DNA of 31,475 nucleotides from Gammaproteobacteria bacterium. Its GTDB lineage: Bacteria > Pseudomonadota > Gammaproteobacteria > S012-40. How positions within the stretch are numbered: the stretch's first letter is position 1; each line of letters opens with the position of its first letter. A program made the translations under genes and the position numbers. Positions 8,464-15,927 of this stretch are shown one piece after another. Where the stretch lies: contig JALSHN010000038.1 of assembly GCA_026982215.1 (NCBI GenBank), positions 1 to 31,475 on the forward strand, given 5' to 3'. Below the pieces are notes generated by a model that saw only the letters and a list, made by a program, of their open reading frames with translations, ran no database searches and was not told where the DNA came from.

Positions 8464-9172
8464 TGCCACCGACTACTGGGACCGTCCGATCCTGGTGACC
8501 GGTCTGCCCCGTTCCGGCACCTCCCTGATCGCCGGTCTGTTGGCCGAGAGTGGTGCCTGGGTGGGGAAGACCGTCCCCGGCGGCCCACCCAATCCCCGGG
8601 GCTTCTTCGAACACATCGCCCTGCGCGAGGGGGTGGTCAAGAGTATACTGCGCGTCTTGGAATGCGATCCCCTCGGCGTGCGGCGCCTGCCCGAATTGGA
8701 TACCCTGCCCCCGGTGGACAACCTGCGGGAGACGGTCCACCAACTGTTGCGCCGCGAGGGCTATGACGGCCGTCGTCCCTGGTTGTTCAAAGACGCCAAG
8801 CTGACCCTGCTATGGCCCCAATGGGCCGCTGCTTTCCCCCAGGCCCGCTGGGTCATCGTCCGCCGGGATATCGAAGCGGTGATCGATTCTTGCCTGCGCA
8901 CCCATTTCATGGCCTGGCACGGCCTCGATCGTCATCGATGGCGCCAATGGGCCGAGGCCTATCTCGAACGCCTGAGACGACTGAAAGCGAGCGTTCCCTG
9001 GGCGCGAGAGATCCATCCGCACACCCTGGTGGCGGGTGATTGGTCTCCATTCTTGGGCTTGGCCGAGACACTGGGGCTAGAACCAGAGCCCCAACGGCTG
9101 CATCGCTTCCTGCTCCCTGAACGCTGGCATCAATCACAAAGGGGAAATGTGAATCCCGTCAAAAAACCCTAA
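8447..9172 (+). CDS. Sulfotransferase family protein
   Basis: A 241-residue P-loop protein of the PAPS-dependent sulfotransferase superfamily. The 5'-phosphosulfate loop reads TGLPRSGTS at residues 18-26, with Lys36 or nearby basic residues following. The 3'-phosphate-binding strand and helix read RWVIVRRDIEAVIDS at about 134-149, with the expected Arg and Ser. These enzymes move sulfate from PAPS to carbohydrate, lipid or protein hydroxyls. I chose the ATG at 8447 because it directly precedes the conserved strand and has a GGAG upstream; an earlier in-frame ATG at 8399 lies deep inside the previous gene. The 17-base overlap implies translational coupling with the ligase-like gene. The acceptor is unknown; it could be an envelope polymer. 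Confidence 0.82.
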   Translation: MENAADATDYWDRPILVTGLPRSGTSLIAGLLAESGAWVGKTVPGGPPNPRGFFEHIALREGVVKSILRVLECDPLGVRRLPELDTLPPVDNLRETVHQLLRREGYDGRRPWLFKDAKLTLLWPQWAAAFPQARWVIVRRDIEAVIDSCLRTHFMAWHGLDRHRWRQWAEAYLERLRRLKASVPWAREIHPHTLVAGDWSPFLGLAETLGLEPEPQRLHRFLLPERWHQSQRGNVNPVKKP

Positions 9173-9229
9173 AACAGCGGGGGTGAAGGCCGATATCCCA
9201 AGGCAAGAACCACAGCCCTCGCGCTGAGA

Positions 9230-9235
9230 TACAAT
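9230..9235 (+). promoter_or_regulatory. -10-like box upstream of the histidine phosphatase gene
   Basis: TACAAT matches the sigma-70 -10 consensus at five of six positions and lies 35 bases before the ATG. The -35 region is poor. It suggests that the phosphatase gene is a separate unit from the sulfotransferase cassette. Confidence 0.4.
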
Positions 9236-9270
9236 CGCTCTCCTCGGCGTGGGCCATGGAGCAAAATTGA

Positions 9271-9891
9271 ATGAGAGAAAAGGAAGCCAGCACCACCCTC
9301 TATCTCTGCCGCCACGGCGAGACCGACTTCCCACTCGATCGCATCTATTGCGACGAGCGCGAGGATCCGCCCCTCAACGCTACGGGGCGTTGCCAGGCAA
9401 AGGCCCTGGCCGAGGGGCTGGCCGGCGAACGGCTGGAGAAGATCTATGCCAGTCCGGTGGGGCGTACCTGGGAGACGGCGGAATACCTCGCCCGGGTCAG
9501 CGGTTGCTCGGTGGAGGCGGTGCCGGCGCTGGTGGAGCGTCGCTTCGGAGTCTGGGAGGGATTGACCTTCGCCGAGATCCAGCGCGACGACCCCCGCGGC
9601 TATGCCGCCTGGAAGGCCGATCAGGCCGGCTATGCCCCCGAAGGGGGGGAGACGGCCTATGCGCTCGCCGAGCGCGTGGGGCCGGTGATGACGGCGCTGA
9701 TCGAGGCCCATCCCGGGGGGCGGATCGCGGTGGTGAGTCATGTGGGCCCGCTGCGGGTGTTCCTTGCCGAGGCGCTGGGCATGCCGTTGGAACGCTATCG
9801 CTGGCTGACCTTGGATTACGCCTCGGCGAGTCGCCTGGACGTGGGCGAACGGCAAAAAAACCTTCGTTACCTAAATCGTTTGTTTTATTGA
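9271..9891 (+). CDS. Histidine phosphatase family protein (phosphoglycerate mutase-like)
   Basis: A 206-residue cytoplasmic protein of the branch-1 histidine phosphatase superfamily. The nucleophile motif LCRHGETD (Arg14, His15) opens the domain. ASPVGRTWETAEY supplies the next conserved arginine, RFGVWEGL the acidic proton donor, and VVSHVGPLR (His157) the second catalytic histidine. The set is complete, so phosphatase or mutase activity is likely. Relatives include CobC (alpha-ribazole phosphate phosphatase), GpmB-type phosphatases and SixA-like enzymes; the sequence does not let me choose. The gene is 98 bases after the sulfotransferase, with its own promoter-like box. Confidence 0.85.
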   Translation: MREKEASTTLYLCRHGETDFPLDRIYCDEREDPPLNATGRCQAKALAEGLAGERLEKIYASPVGRTWETAEYLARVSGCSVEAVPALVERRFGVWEGLTFAEIQRDDPRGYAAWKADQAGYAPEGGETAYALAERVGPVMTALIEAHPGGRIAVVSHVGPLRVFLAEALGMPLERYRWLTLDYASASRLDVGERQKNLRYLNRLFY

Positions 9892-9987
9892 TGTTTGTTT
9901 CAGGGGAAGGAGGGGGTTTTTGAAAAAATACAATGAAAACAGGATGTTGGGCTGGTTGCTCCGGTCAGTGGAAAACGGATGTAAAAC

Positions 9988-10016
9988 TTGACTTGGGGCA
10001 AGGGCATTGCTAACGT
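9988..10016 (+). promoter_or_regulatory. Candidate sigma-70 promoter of the secreted-protein gene
   Basis: TTGACT at 9988-9993 (five of six matches to the -35 consensus) is followed after 17 bases by TAACGT at 10011-10016. The surrounding DNA is AT-rich compared with the rest of the window. It would leave a leader of about 130 bases before the ATG at 10150. Confidence 0.5.
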
Positions 10017-10039
10017 TCTAACTAAGACTGCGCAGCGCT

Positions 10040-10149
10040 CCAGGATGGGGTGTGAAGCTCTGGAACAGAGCGTGCAGTTCGTTCCAAGGTCCCGCCAAAG
10101 GATGGCGGGATGGCTCAACCGAAAGTCAACCAAGAATGAGGAGGTGGCT
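10040..10149 (+). other. Structured 5' leader with two stem-loops
   Basis: Between the candidate promoter and the start codon are two perfect hairpins. GCTCTG (10057-10062) pairs with CAGAGC (10066-10071) around GAA. CCCGCCA (10091-10097) pairs with TGGCGGG (10103-10109) around AAGGA. A GAGGAGGT Shine-Dalgarno sequence sits just before the ATG. No known riboswitch consensus is evident; the stems may stabilise the mRNA or mark an unknown regulatory RNA. Confidence 0.45.
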
Positions 10150-11157
10150 ATGCGTACGGGGAAGGGGATCTTCAAGAAAGCGGCCCTGGCGGGCGCGTTC
10201 GCCGCGATTTACGGCGGCACCGCGTTTGCCCAGGTTCCTGCCGAGGTCGGCCTGTTCAATCAGTGGACGGCCAACAACGGCGCCATCACTTACAACTGCC
10301 CGGCGGGCTGGGCCTGCTCGGTGATCGCCGAGGGTAACGGCTTCCTGCAGCTCAGCATGCAGCAGGCCGGGGCCAACGATGCCTACATTCGCACCATCGT
10401 GACCGACCAGAACGCCACGGTGGATCCGACGCTGACTCCCGCCAGCTTTGCCGACGAGACGGTGGTGCTGATGACCGTCAACTTCGGTGGCGGGGGAATG
10501 GCCAACCCGCAAGGCATCATCGGTCAGCAGACCATCAACCAGACCACGCCCGACGGTACCCAGTTCACCGCCAATACCGCCATCGCCACCGGCTGGGGAC
10601 TGGCGGCCGGGGGTGATGCCATCAATATCGATCAGCAGTTGGTCAATCTCGGCGGTGCCGGCTATGCCGACGACTTCGTCAGCAACTTCCTGTATGCGGC
10701 CGACGCCGACAACAATAACGATGGCATGCCCGATGGTTTTACCATGCAGTTGGATCAGGTAGTGGGGCTGCAGCAGGGCACCGTCGGTGCGCCCACCGAC
10801 ATCCAGGTGTTCACCCTGCGGCAGTACCAGGGCACTCGCCAGAACAATACTGGTACCGCCACCCTGCCCACGGGTGACAACTTGGCCTACAACCCGGGTG
10901 ACAACATCAAGGCCACCTGGATCGGCCAGTCCATCGATCTCGGCACCGGCACCGGTGCGGGCACGGGCATGATGGGCAGTCTGTTCGGTTATCAGGCCTA
11001 CGAGGTGGTGGGCTCGGCCCAGACCCCCAACCCCATCACCTACTTCAGCCTGTTCGACACCGGTCCGTGGAACTGGGATGCCAACTTCGGTGGCCAACCC
11101 TGCTTGCTTGACACCGCCGGTAATCCCAATCCCAGCGGGGCCACCGTCTGCCCGTGA
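10150..11157 (+). CDS. Secreted protein of unknown family with Ca-binding-like loop
   Basis: A 335-residue exported protein. It has a typical signal peptide (basic KGIFKK, hydrophobic AALAGAFAAIYGG, cleavage near AFAQ). The mature chain is acidic, poor in Lys and rich in Asn, Gln, Gly and Thr, as for secreted or surface proteins. Four cysteines form two pairs in sequence, one in YNCPAGWACS near the N-terminus and one close to the C-terminus (QPCLLD and TVCP), so disulfides are likely. Residues 185-196 read DADNNNDGMPDG, matching EF-hand-like/thrombospondin-type-3 calcium loops. I do not recognise the family. A strong Shine-Dalgarno, a structured leader and a strong terminator make it a single-gene unit that may be highly expressed. 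It borders the cytochrome region, but a functional link is only suggested by position. Confidence 0.8.
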   Translation: MRTGKGIFKKAALAGAFAAIYGGTAFAQVPAEVGLFNQWTANNGAITYNCPAGWACSVIAEGNGFLQLSMQQAGANDAYIRTIVTDQNATVDPTLTPASFADETVVLMTVNFGGGGMANPQGIIGQQTINQTTPDGTQFTANTAIATGWGLAAGGDAINIDQQLVNLGGAGYADDFVSNFLYAADADNNNDGMPDGFTMQLDQVVGLQQGTVGAPTDIQVFTLRQYQGTRQNNTGTATLPTGDNLAYNPGDNIKATWIGQSIDLGTGTGAGTGMMGSLFGYQAYEVVGSAQTPNPITYFSLFDTGPWNWDANFGGQPCLLDTAGNPNPSGATVCP

Positions 11158-11185
11158 TGGCCGGTTGGCTCGTGACGTGTCGGGA

Positions 11186-11211
11186 GGGGCGCTGCGGCGC
11201 CCCTTCTTTTT
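11186..11211 (+). terminator. Rho-independent terminator after the secreted-protein gene
   Basis: GGGGCGC (11186-11192) pairs with GCGCCCC (11197-11203) around TGCG, followed by TTCTTTTT. It lies 29 bases after the stop codon. Confidence 0.88.
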
Positions 11212-11354
11212 GGCTCCATGACTTCGTTGCCGGGGTGAGGGCAACCCTGAGGGGTGTGGTTCATTTCCCCGCTCAAGCTGTTTAAGATTGCCTTTTCCGG
11301 GCCGAAGGAATTGGGAGCCCGGTGGTATCGCAATTCAAATCGTAAGGGAATCCG

Positions 11355-12383
11355 ATGAACAACGATTGGCAAGAACGATCCGGCCAGGCCGGAGAGGCAC
11401 TGAATCCCATGGCCGTCATGGAGGCCGCCTCGGCCTACTGGCCCTCTTTCGCCTTCCATGTGGCCAATGCCCTGGACGTGTTCACCCACTTGCATCAGGG
11501 ACCGATGACGGTGGCGGAACTGGCGGAGAAGACCGGTGCCGATGCCCGCGGCCTGGAAATGATCCTCATCGCCTCGGTATGCCAAGGTTTCTTGAGCCGG
11601 GAGGGGGAACGTTTCACGAACACGCCATTGGCAGAGACCTTCCTGGTGAAGGGCAGTCCCCGTTATCAGGGCGGCATCGTTTCCATGTTCGAATCCTGGG
11701 TGGAGGCGTGGACCGGCCTCAAAAAGGCCGTGATCGAAGGCCGGCCGGTGGTGGAAAAACAGCATGACCACGGTCCGGAAGAGACCCGGACCTATATCAT
11801 GGGCATGCTCTATCGGGGGATCCCCCAGGCGCAGTTGCTGGCCGAGGAGGTCCCTCTACCAGGTAAGCGCCGGATGCTGGACGTTGGGGGAGGGCCGGGG
11901 ATCTTTTCCATCATCATGACCGAAAAGAATCCCGGCATGACCGCGGACGTCATGGATCTCCCCCAGACGCTGGAGGTCACCCGCGATATCATCGCCGATT
12001 ACCGTGCCGGCGAGCGGGTCTCCACCAAGGAAGGGAATTATCTCGAGGACCCCTTCGGTTCGGGTTACGACGTGGTATTGCTCTCTTCGATGATCAATCA
12101 GGAAGGGCCGGAGGTGATCCGCGAGATCATCCGCAAGTCCTTCGAAGCCCTGGAGCCGGGTGGGGTGTTGTTGGTGCAGGAACAGTTCCTCAACGAGGAG
12201 AAGGACGGTCCGCTGCTGCCGGTGCTCATCGGTCTCAACCAGCTGGTGCACACCCCCGCCGGCCGGGCCTATTCGGTGAAAGAAGTGGCGCAGATGGTCG
12301 CCGATGCCGGTTTCACCGAGGTGGCCTACAGGCCCTTGCCAGAACCCAGTCCGTTCACTCTGATCCAAGCAGTGAAACCCTGA
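11355..12383 (+). CDS. SAM-dependent O-methyltransferase, COMT/acetylserotonin type
   Basis: A 342-residue protein with the two-domain layout of class-II O-methyltransferases. Residues about 20-95 form a winged-helix dimerisation domain (AFHVANALDVFTHL, MTVAELAEKTGADARGL, FTNTPLAE). Residues about 165-340 form a Rossmann methyltransferase with motif I MLDVGGGPGIFS, the ribose-binding acidic VMDLPQTLE, and EPGGVLLVQEQF. Relatives methylate hydroxyls on small molecules, including carotenoid (CrtF) and bacteriochlorophyll (BchU) enzymes; no pigment genes are nearby. The Shine-Dalgarno GTAAGGGAATCCG precedes the ATG. The next gene starts 21 bases later, so this is the first gene of the run leading to the cytochrome and propellers. 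The substrate is unknown; a quinone or heme-linked role is speculation. Confidence 0.82.
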   Translation: MNNDWQERSGQAGEALNPMAVMEAASAYWPSFAFHVANALDVFTHLHQGPMTVAELAEKTGADARGLEMILIASVCQGFLSREGERFTNTPLAETFLVKGSPRYQGGIVSMFESWVEAWTGLKKAVIEGRPVVEKQHDHGPEETRTYIMGMLYRGIPQAQLLAEEVPLPGKRRMLDVGGGPGIFSIIMTEKNPGMTADVMDLPQTLEVTRDIIADYRAGERVSTKEGNYLEDPFGSGYDVVLLSSMINQEGPEVIREIIRKSFEALEPGGVLLVQEQFLNEEKDGPLLPVLIGLNQLVHTPAGRAYSVKEVAQMVADAGFTEVAYRPLPEPSPFTLIQAVKP

Positions 12384-12404
12384 GCCGTGCCGAGAGGGGA
12401 TACC

Positions 12405-13229
12405 ATGCGCCGTTCTTTGCCCTTGCTGCTGCTCGCCTTCGTCTTCCCCGCTTGGGCCGCCGATGAAGCGCCGGTGGCTGCGGAGGAGACCTTGGATGGG
12501 CGCGAGATCGTCGCGCGTTGTGATTACAAATATCCCGGCGAGGATCAGCAATCCAAGCTCACCATCCGCCTGCGCGACCGTTCCGGCAATCAGAAAACGA
12601 CGGTCTATCTGCGCTTGTGGAAGGACTACAAAGGCAAGGACGGTATCCAGGAGAAGATGGTGCTGTTCACCCTCTATCCCCCCGATGCCAAGGGTGCGGC
12701 GTTCATGCGCTGGGCCTATGTGCCGGAGATGGGCAAGAATGCCGAACAATGGATCTATCTGCCGGTGTTGCGCAAGATCCGCCGGGTGTCGGTGCGTGAT
12801 CTGGGAGACAGCTTCCTCGGTTCGGATCTCACCTATGGCGATATCAGCCTGCGACGGGTGGACGACGACGAACATCGTTTCCTGCGCCTGGAAAAGGACA
12901 AGAAGGGGCGTGAATTCTTCGTGGTGGAGAGCATCCCCAAGGAGCCCGATTCCATCTACAGCCGTAAGATCAATTGGTTCCGCAAGGCCAAGGAGTGGGA
13001 ACAGTGCGTCAAGACACGGGTGGACTACTATGATCGCAAGGGATTGTTCTTGAAGCGCCAGCTGCTCACCTGGCAGCAGGTAGGCAAGGCGTGGGCCTGG
13101 GATCGGGTCTATGTTCAGAACGTGCAGACCTTCCATACCTCGTTCTTTCAGGTGCGTGACGTGAAGCCCAACATCGGGCTCGGTGACGACTGGTTCACCG
13201 AGCGTCGCCTGCGTTTGGGGATCCAATGA
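12405..13229 (+). CDS. LolA-like outer membrane lipoprotein-sorting protein
   Basis: A 274-residue periplasmic protein with a signal peptide (LPLLLLAFVFPAWA, cleavage near AWAADE). The body matches the LolA-like "outer membrane lipoprotein-sorting protein" family, which differs from true LolA by its WIYLPVLRKIRRVS and DSFLGSDLTYGDIS motifs (about residues 115-145). These proteins have an open half-barrel thought to carry a lipid or lipidated partner across the periplasm. A single cysteine (RCDYKY) lies near the mature N-terminus. I chose the ATG at 12405, which has GAGAGGGG upstream; an upstream GTG at 12387 is in frame but poorly placed. Its stop overlaps the cytochrome c start (ATGA), so the two are translationally coupled. 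Its ligand is unknown. Confidence 0.85.
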   Translation: MRRSLPLLLLAFVFPAWAADEAPVAAEETLDGREIVARCDYKYPGEDQQSKLTIRLRDRSGNQKTTVYLRLWKDYKGKDGIQEKMVLFTLYPPDAKGAAFMRWAYVPEMGKNAEQWIYLPVLRKIRRVSVRDLGDSFLGSDLTYGDISLRRVDDDEHRFLRLEKDKKGREFFVVESIPKEPDSIYSRKINWFRKAKEWEQCVKTRVDYYDRKGLFLKRQLLTWQQVGKAWAWDRVYVQNVQTFHTSFFQVRDVKPNIGLGDDWFTERRLRLGIQ

Positions 13230-13537
13230 AACGAAGTGGAATGGTCGCGTGGATGCTCGTGCTGGGGTTCATCGCTGCGCCCGTCGCCATGGCGGGCGAT
13301 CCCCTGGCGGCGGGGAAGCAGGTCTATGATCGCTATTGCATGGGTTGCCATGGTGTCAATGGCGAAGGGATGATGCCGGGCATGCCCAATTTTTCCTTGG
13401 GGGAACGTCTGGATACCACCGATCGGGATCTGGCGGAGCGCATCCGTCAGGGAAACGGGGTGATGCCGGGGTTTGCCGGTATCCTCTCCGATGGTGAGAT
13501 CGACGACGTCATCGCCTACATCCGCAGCCTGCTGTGA
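13226..13537 (+). CDS. Periplasmic monoheme class I cytochrome c
   Basis: A 103-residue protein with a signal peptide ending near AMAG and a single c-type cytochrome domain. Heme is attached at Cys38, Cys41 and His42 (YCMGCHG), and Met80 in NGVMPGF is the likely sixth ligand. The mature part is about 80 residues, the size of small c5/c551-type electron carriers. It starts within the stop of the LolA-like gene (ATGA) and ends within the start of the first propeller gene (GTGA), so all three are made from one coupled message. It probably shuttles electrons in the periplasm for the products of this operon. Confidence 0.92.
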   Translation: MKRSGMVAWMLVLGFIAAPVAMAGDPLAAGKQVYDRYCMGCHGVNGEGMMPGMPNFSLGERLDTTDRDLAERIRQGNGVMPGFAGILSDGEIDDVIAYIRSLL

Positions 13538-14580
13538 TCCTGCGTTTTTTGTCGTTGTTGCTGCTCTGCTGGTCGCTGGGGGGCGAGCCAGCGAGGGCGC
13601 AACAGGCGTTCACCGTGGCCGAGAGCTTCCAGGTGGGGCGGGGGGTAGTGGTACGTGCCTTGGCGGTGGACGTCCGGCGTCATCATCTGTGGGTGGGGAC
13701 CTCGGTGGGGGCGATCCAGGTAGAGTTGGGCAGCGGAGAACGCCTGGCGGTCTACACCCGCGACAATGCCCTGGCCAACGAATACGTCTTTGCCGCTTTC
13801 GTGGACAGCCGAGGTGATGTGTGGCTGGGGACCAACGGTGGCGGGGTCTCCCGCTACAGCGAGGGCCGTTGGCGGACCTATTTCCCGCTCCATGGCCTGG
13901 CGGATTATTGGGTCTACAGCTTTGCCGAGGCGCCGGACGGGGATGTGTGGATCGGCACTTGGGCGGGACTGAATCGCTGGTCGCGTCGCCAAGACCGTTT
14001 CACCACGTATCTCGAGGAACTGGTCAACGAATGGGTCTACGCCCTGGCGGTGGATGCCCGTGGGCGGTTGTGGGTCGGCACCGAAGGGGGGCTCAACGCC
14101 TTCGATGGTCGTCAGTGGCTCACCTGGACCCATGCCGAAGGATTGGGGGCCCCCAATCGGGCGGGGTTGCCGTTCAGTCCCAACACCGGGTTGGGGACGC
14201 GCAACCGCCATGACTTGAACGTCCAGGTGGACGGACGTCCCAGTTACAACCCCAATTACGTCTTTTCCCTGGTGGCCGATGGGGAGGCGGTGTGGGTCGG
14301 TACCTGGGGTGGCGGTGTCGGCCGTTTCGATGGCCGTCGTTTCCGTAATTACACCCGTGACGACGGCTTGCCCGGTGAGATCGTCTATGCCTTGGCCCGT
14401 GACGGCGACGGGCGTGTGTGGGCCGGAACCGATGGTGGAGTGGCTTGGTTCGATGGTCGCCGATGGCGGGCATTGACCGCGTTGCCCGCGGGTGACGTCT
14501 ATGCCCTGGCGGCGGCTCCCGACGGCAGTGTCTGGGCGGGAATGACCGGACTGGTGGCCCGAATCCAGCCCCGGCACTGA
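13534..14580 (+). CDS. Exported Reg_prop-type beta-propeller protein A
   Basis: A 348-residue protein with an N-terminal signal sequence (LRFLSLLLLCWSLGG, cleavage near ARAQQ). The rest consists of repeated blades of about 40-45 residues with the core pattern WxGTxGGxxRFDGRRW...YTxxDGL...VYALAxDxDGR, as in the ligand-sensing propellers of hybrid two-component regulators. No kinase or DNA-binding domain follows, so it is a free periplasmic propeller. Between blades at about residues 205-240 it has a longer insertion ending YNPNYVFSLV. The start is a GTG overlapping the cytochrome stop (GTGA). The adjacent gene is a clear paralogue. It might be an assembly, docking or ligand-binding partner of the cytochromes; no activity can be assigned. 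Confidence 0.82.
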   Translation: MILRFLSLLLLCWSLGGEPARAQQAFTVAESFQVGRGVVVRALAVDVRRHHLWVGTSVGAIQVELGSGERLAVYTRDNALANEYVFAAFVDSRGDVWLGTNGGGVSRYSEGRWRTYFPLHGLADYWVYSFAEAPDGDVWIGTWAGLNRWSRRQDRFTTYLEELVNEWVYALAVDARGRLWVGTEGGLNAFDGRQWLTWTHAEGLGAPNRAGLPFSPNTGLGTRNRHDLNVQVDGRPSYNPNYVFSLVADGEAVWVGTWGGGVGRFDGRRFRNYTRDDGLPGEIVYALARDGDGRVWAGTDGGVAWFDGRRWRALTALPAGDVYALAAAPDGSVWAGMTGLVARIQPRH

Positions 14581-14637
14581 TCTTTCGCCGTCACCGGCGG
14601 GGCGGTAGAATGCCCGCTTCTCCATCGAGCCGAATCC

Positions 14638-15837
14638 ATGCGCCCAGATCTCAAGACCTTGCTGCTTGCTGCCCTGTTGGCGGCCTTTGCCTTCGGGGGG
14701 TATTGGCTGGGGCGGCGTGACAGCCTGCCTTCCGCGCCTTCACCGGCCGCGCCCTCTACCGTTTCCCAGGGGAGCGGGCGCGTTCATCCGCCCCTGCCCG
14801 CCGCTGAGCCGGCACCTCGTTTTCATCATTTTCGCGTTGGCAATCGCAACGTCAAGGCGCTGTTGGCCGACGGTGATGTGGTGTGGGTGGGGACCTCGGG
14901 AGGCGTGATCCGTTACCACATCGGCAAAGACGATTACCAGCTCTACAACATCGACAGCGGCAGCCTGCTCTCCAATGGGGTATTCCATCTGGCCAAGCTG
15001 GGGGACCGTCTGCTGGTGGGTACCTACGGCGGGGGGCTCTCGGTCTATGAACCGGCCACCGATCGGTGGCGAAACTACAACATCCCCGATGGTCTGGCCG
15101 ATCAGTTCGTCTACGACACTGCGCTGGACCAGCAGGGTGACCTGTGGATCGCCACCTGGTCGGGAGTCAACCGCGTCCGCGGGGCACGGTTGGACGATCC
15201 CGAGGCCTGGGAGACCTTCGATGTGGAGAATACCGCCGGGGGACTGCCCAATGACTGGGTCTATGGGGTGGAGGTGGCCCCCGACGGCAGTGTGTGGCTG
15301 GCCACCGAGGGGGGAGTGGCCCGCTATCGGGACGGGCGCTGGCGTCACTGGAATCACCAGGACGGGGTGGGGGCGCCTTTCGAGGAGGTCAAGGACAGCA
15401 TCCAGTTCAAGAGCGATCCCGGGGCCGCCTCGCGCCATCATGCCCGCCAAAAACACGAACAGGGCCTGGAGCGGGTGAACGTGGCCTACAACCCCAACTA
15501 CATCGTCTCGCTGGTGGTGGATGGCGACGGGGTCGTGTGGGCCGGGACCTGGGGAGGCGGGCTGGCCCGCTTCGATGGTCAGCGCTGGACCAACTACACC
15601 ACTCGCGACGGCCTGCCGGCCAACCATGTCTTCATGCTCTATCTGGACACTGACGGGACCTTGTGGATCGGTACCAGTGCCGGGCTGGCGCGTTTCCGTG
15701 CCGATGGCGAGGGTTTCGTCACCCTCACCCGTGCCGACGGACTTTATGCCGACAATGTCTTCTCCCTTTCCCGGGCCGCCGATGGCAGTCTGTGGGTGGG
15801 CAGCTACGGCGGGGTCGCCCGACTCCACCTCCCCTGA
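14638..15837 (+). CDS. Membrane-anchored Reg_prop-type beta-propeller protein B
   Basis: A 399-residue paralogue of the preceding propeller. Residues about 7-24 (LLLAALLAAFAFGGYWLG) are an uncleaved anchor or signal peptide, followed by a Pro/Ser/Ala-rich linker to about 60. Six or more blades follow, with motifs such as VWVGTSGGVIRY, LLVGTYGGGLSVY, LWIATWSGVNR and VWAGTWGGGLARFDG. An insertion at the equivalent blade position carries a charged stretch with several histidines (SRHHARQKHEQ) and again ends YNPNYIVSLV. The gene starts 57 bases after propeller A and is followed by a terminator. The shared insertion suggests both copies bind a related ligand. Its location facing the periplasm is inferred. 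Confidence 0.8.
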   Translation: MRPDLKTLLLAALLAAFAFGGYWLGRRDSLPSAPSPAAPSTVSQGSGRVHPPLPAAEPAPRFHHFRVGNRNVKALLADGDVVWVGTSGGVIRYHIGKDDYQLYNIDSGSLLSNGVFHLAKLGDRLLVGTYGGGLSVYEPATDRWRNYNIPDGLADQFVYDTALDQQGDLWIATWSGVNRVRGARLDDPEAWETFDVENTAGGLPNDWVYGVEVAPDGSVWLATEGGVARYRDGRWRHWNHQDGVGAPFEEVKDSIQFKSDPGAASRHHARQKHEQGLERVNVAYNPNYIVSLVVDGDGVVWAGTWGGGLARFDGQRWTNYTTRDGLPANHVFMLYLDTDGTLWIGTSAGLARFRADGEGFVTLTRADGLYADNVFSLSRAADGSLWVGSYGGVARLHLP

Positions 15838-15855
15838 TCCCTGAGTGCGGCTTTC

Positions 15856-15877
15856 CCCCGCCAACGCGGGGTGTTTT
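15856..15877 (+). terminator. Rho-independent terminator after propeller B
   Basis: CCCCGC (15856-15861) pairs with GCGGGG (15866-15871) around CAAC, followed by TGTTTT. It separates the methyltransferase-to-propeller run from the GGDEF-EAL gene. Confidence 0.75.
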
Positions 15878-15917
15878 AATGGTCAGGGCAGTCGATGAGC
15901 CTCGTAGAAGGTATTTC

Positions 15918-15925
15918 GGGGAGGG
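15918..15925 (+). promoter_or_regulatory. Ribosome binding site deciding the GGDEF-EAL start
   Basis: GGGGAGGG lies two bases before the ATG at 15928, with its core about five bases away. An earlier in-frame ATG at 15895 has no such site, and the 11 residues it would add are not signal-like. Confidence 0.65.
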
Positions 15926-15927
15926 CC

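Noticed and set aside
10040..10149. Possible c-di-GMP (GEMM) or cobalamin riboswitch before the secreted-protein gene
   Set aside because: Two hairpins exist, but the conserved GEMM segments and the cobalamin box are absent. I keep it only as a structured leader.
11856..13226. Minus-strand open frame of 456 codons opposite the methyltransferase and LolA-like genes
   Set aside because: Both plus-strand genes have domains, a signal peptide and ribosome sites; the antisense frame has none.
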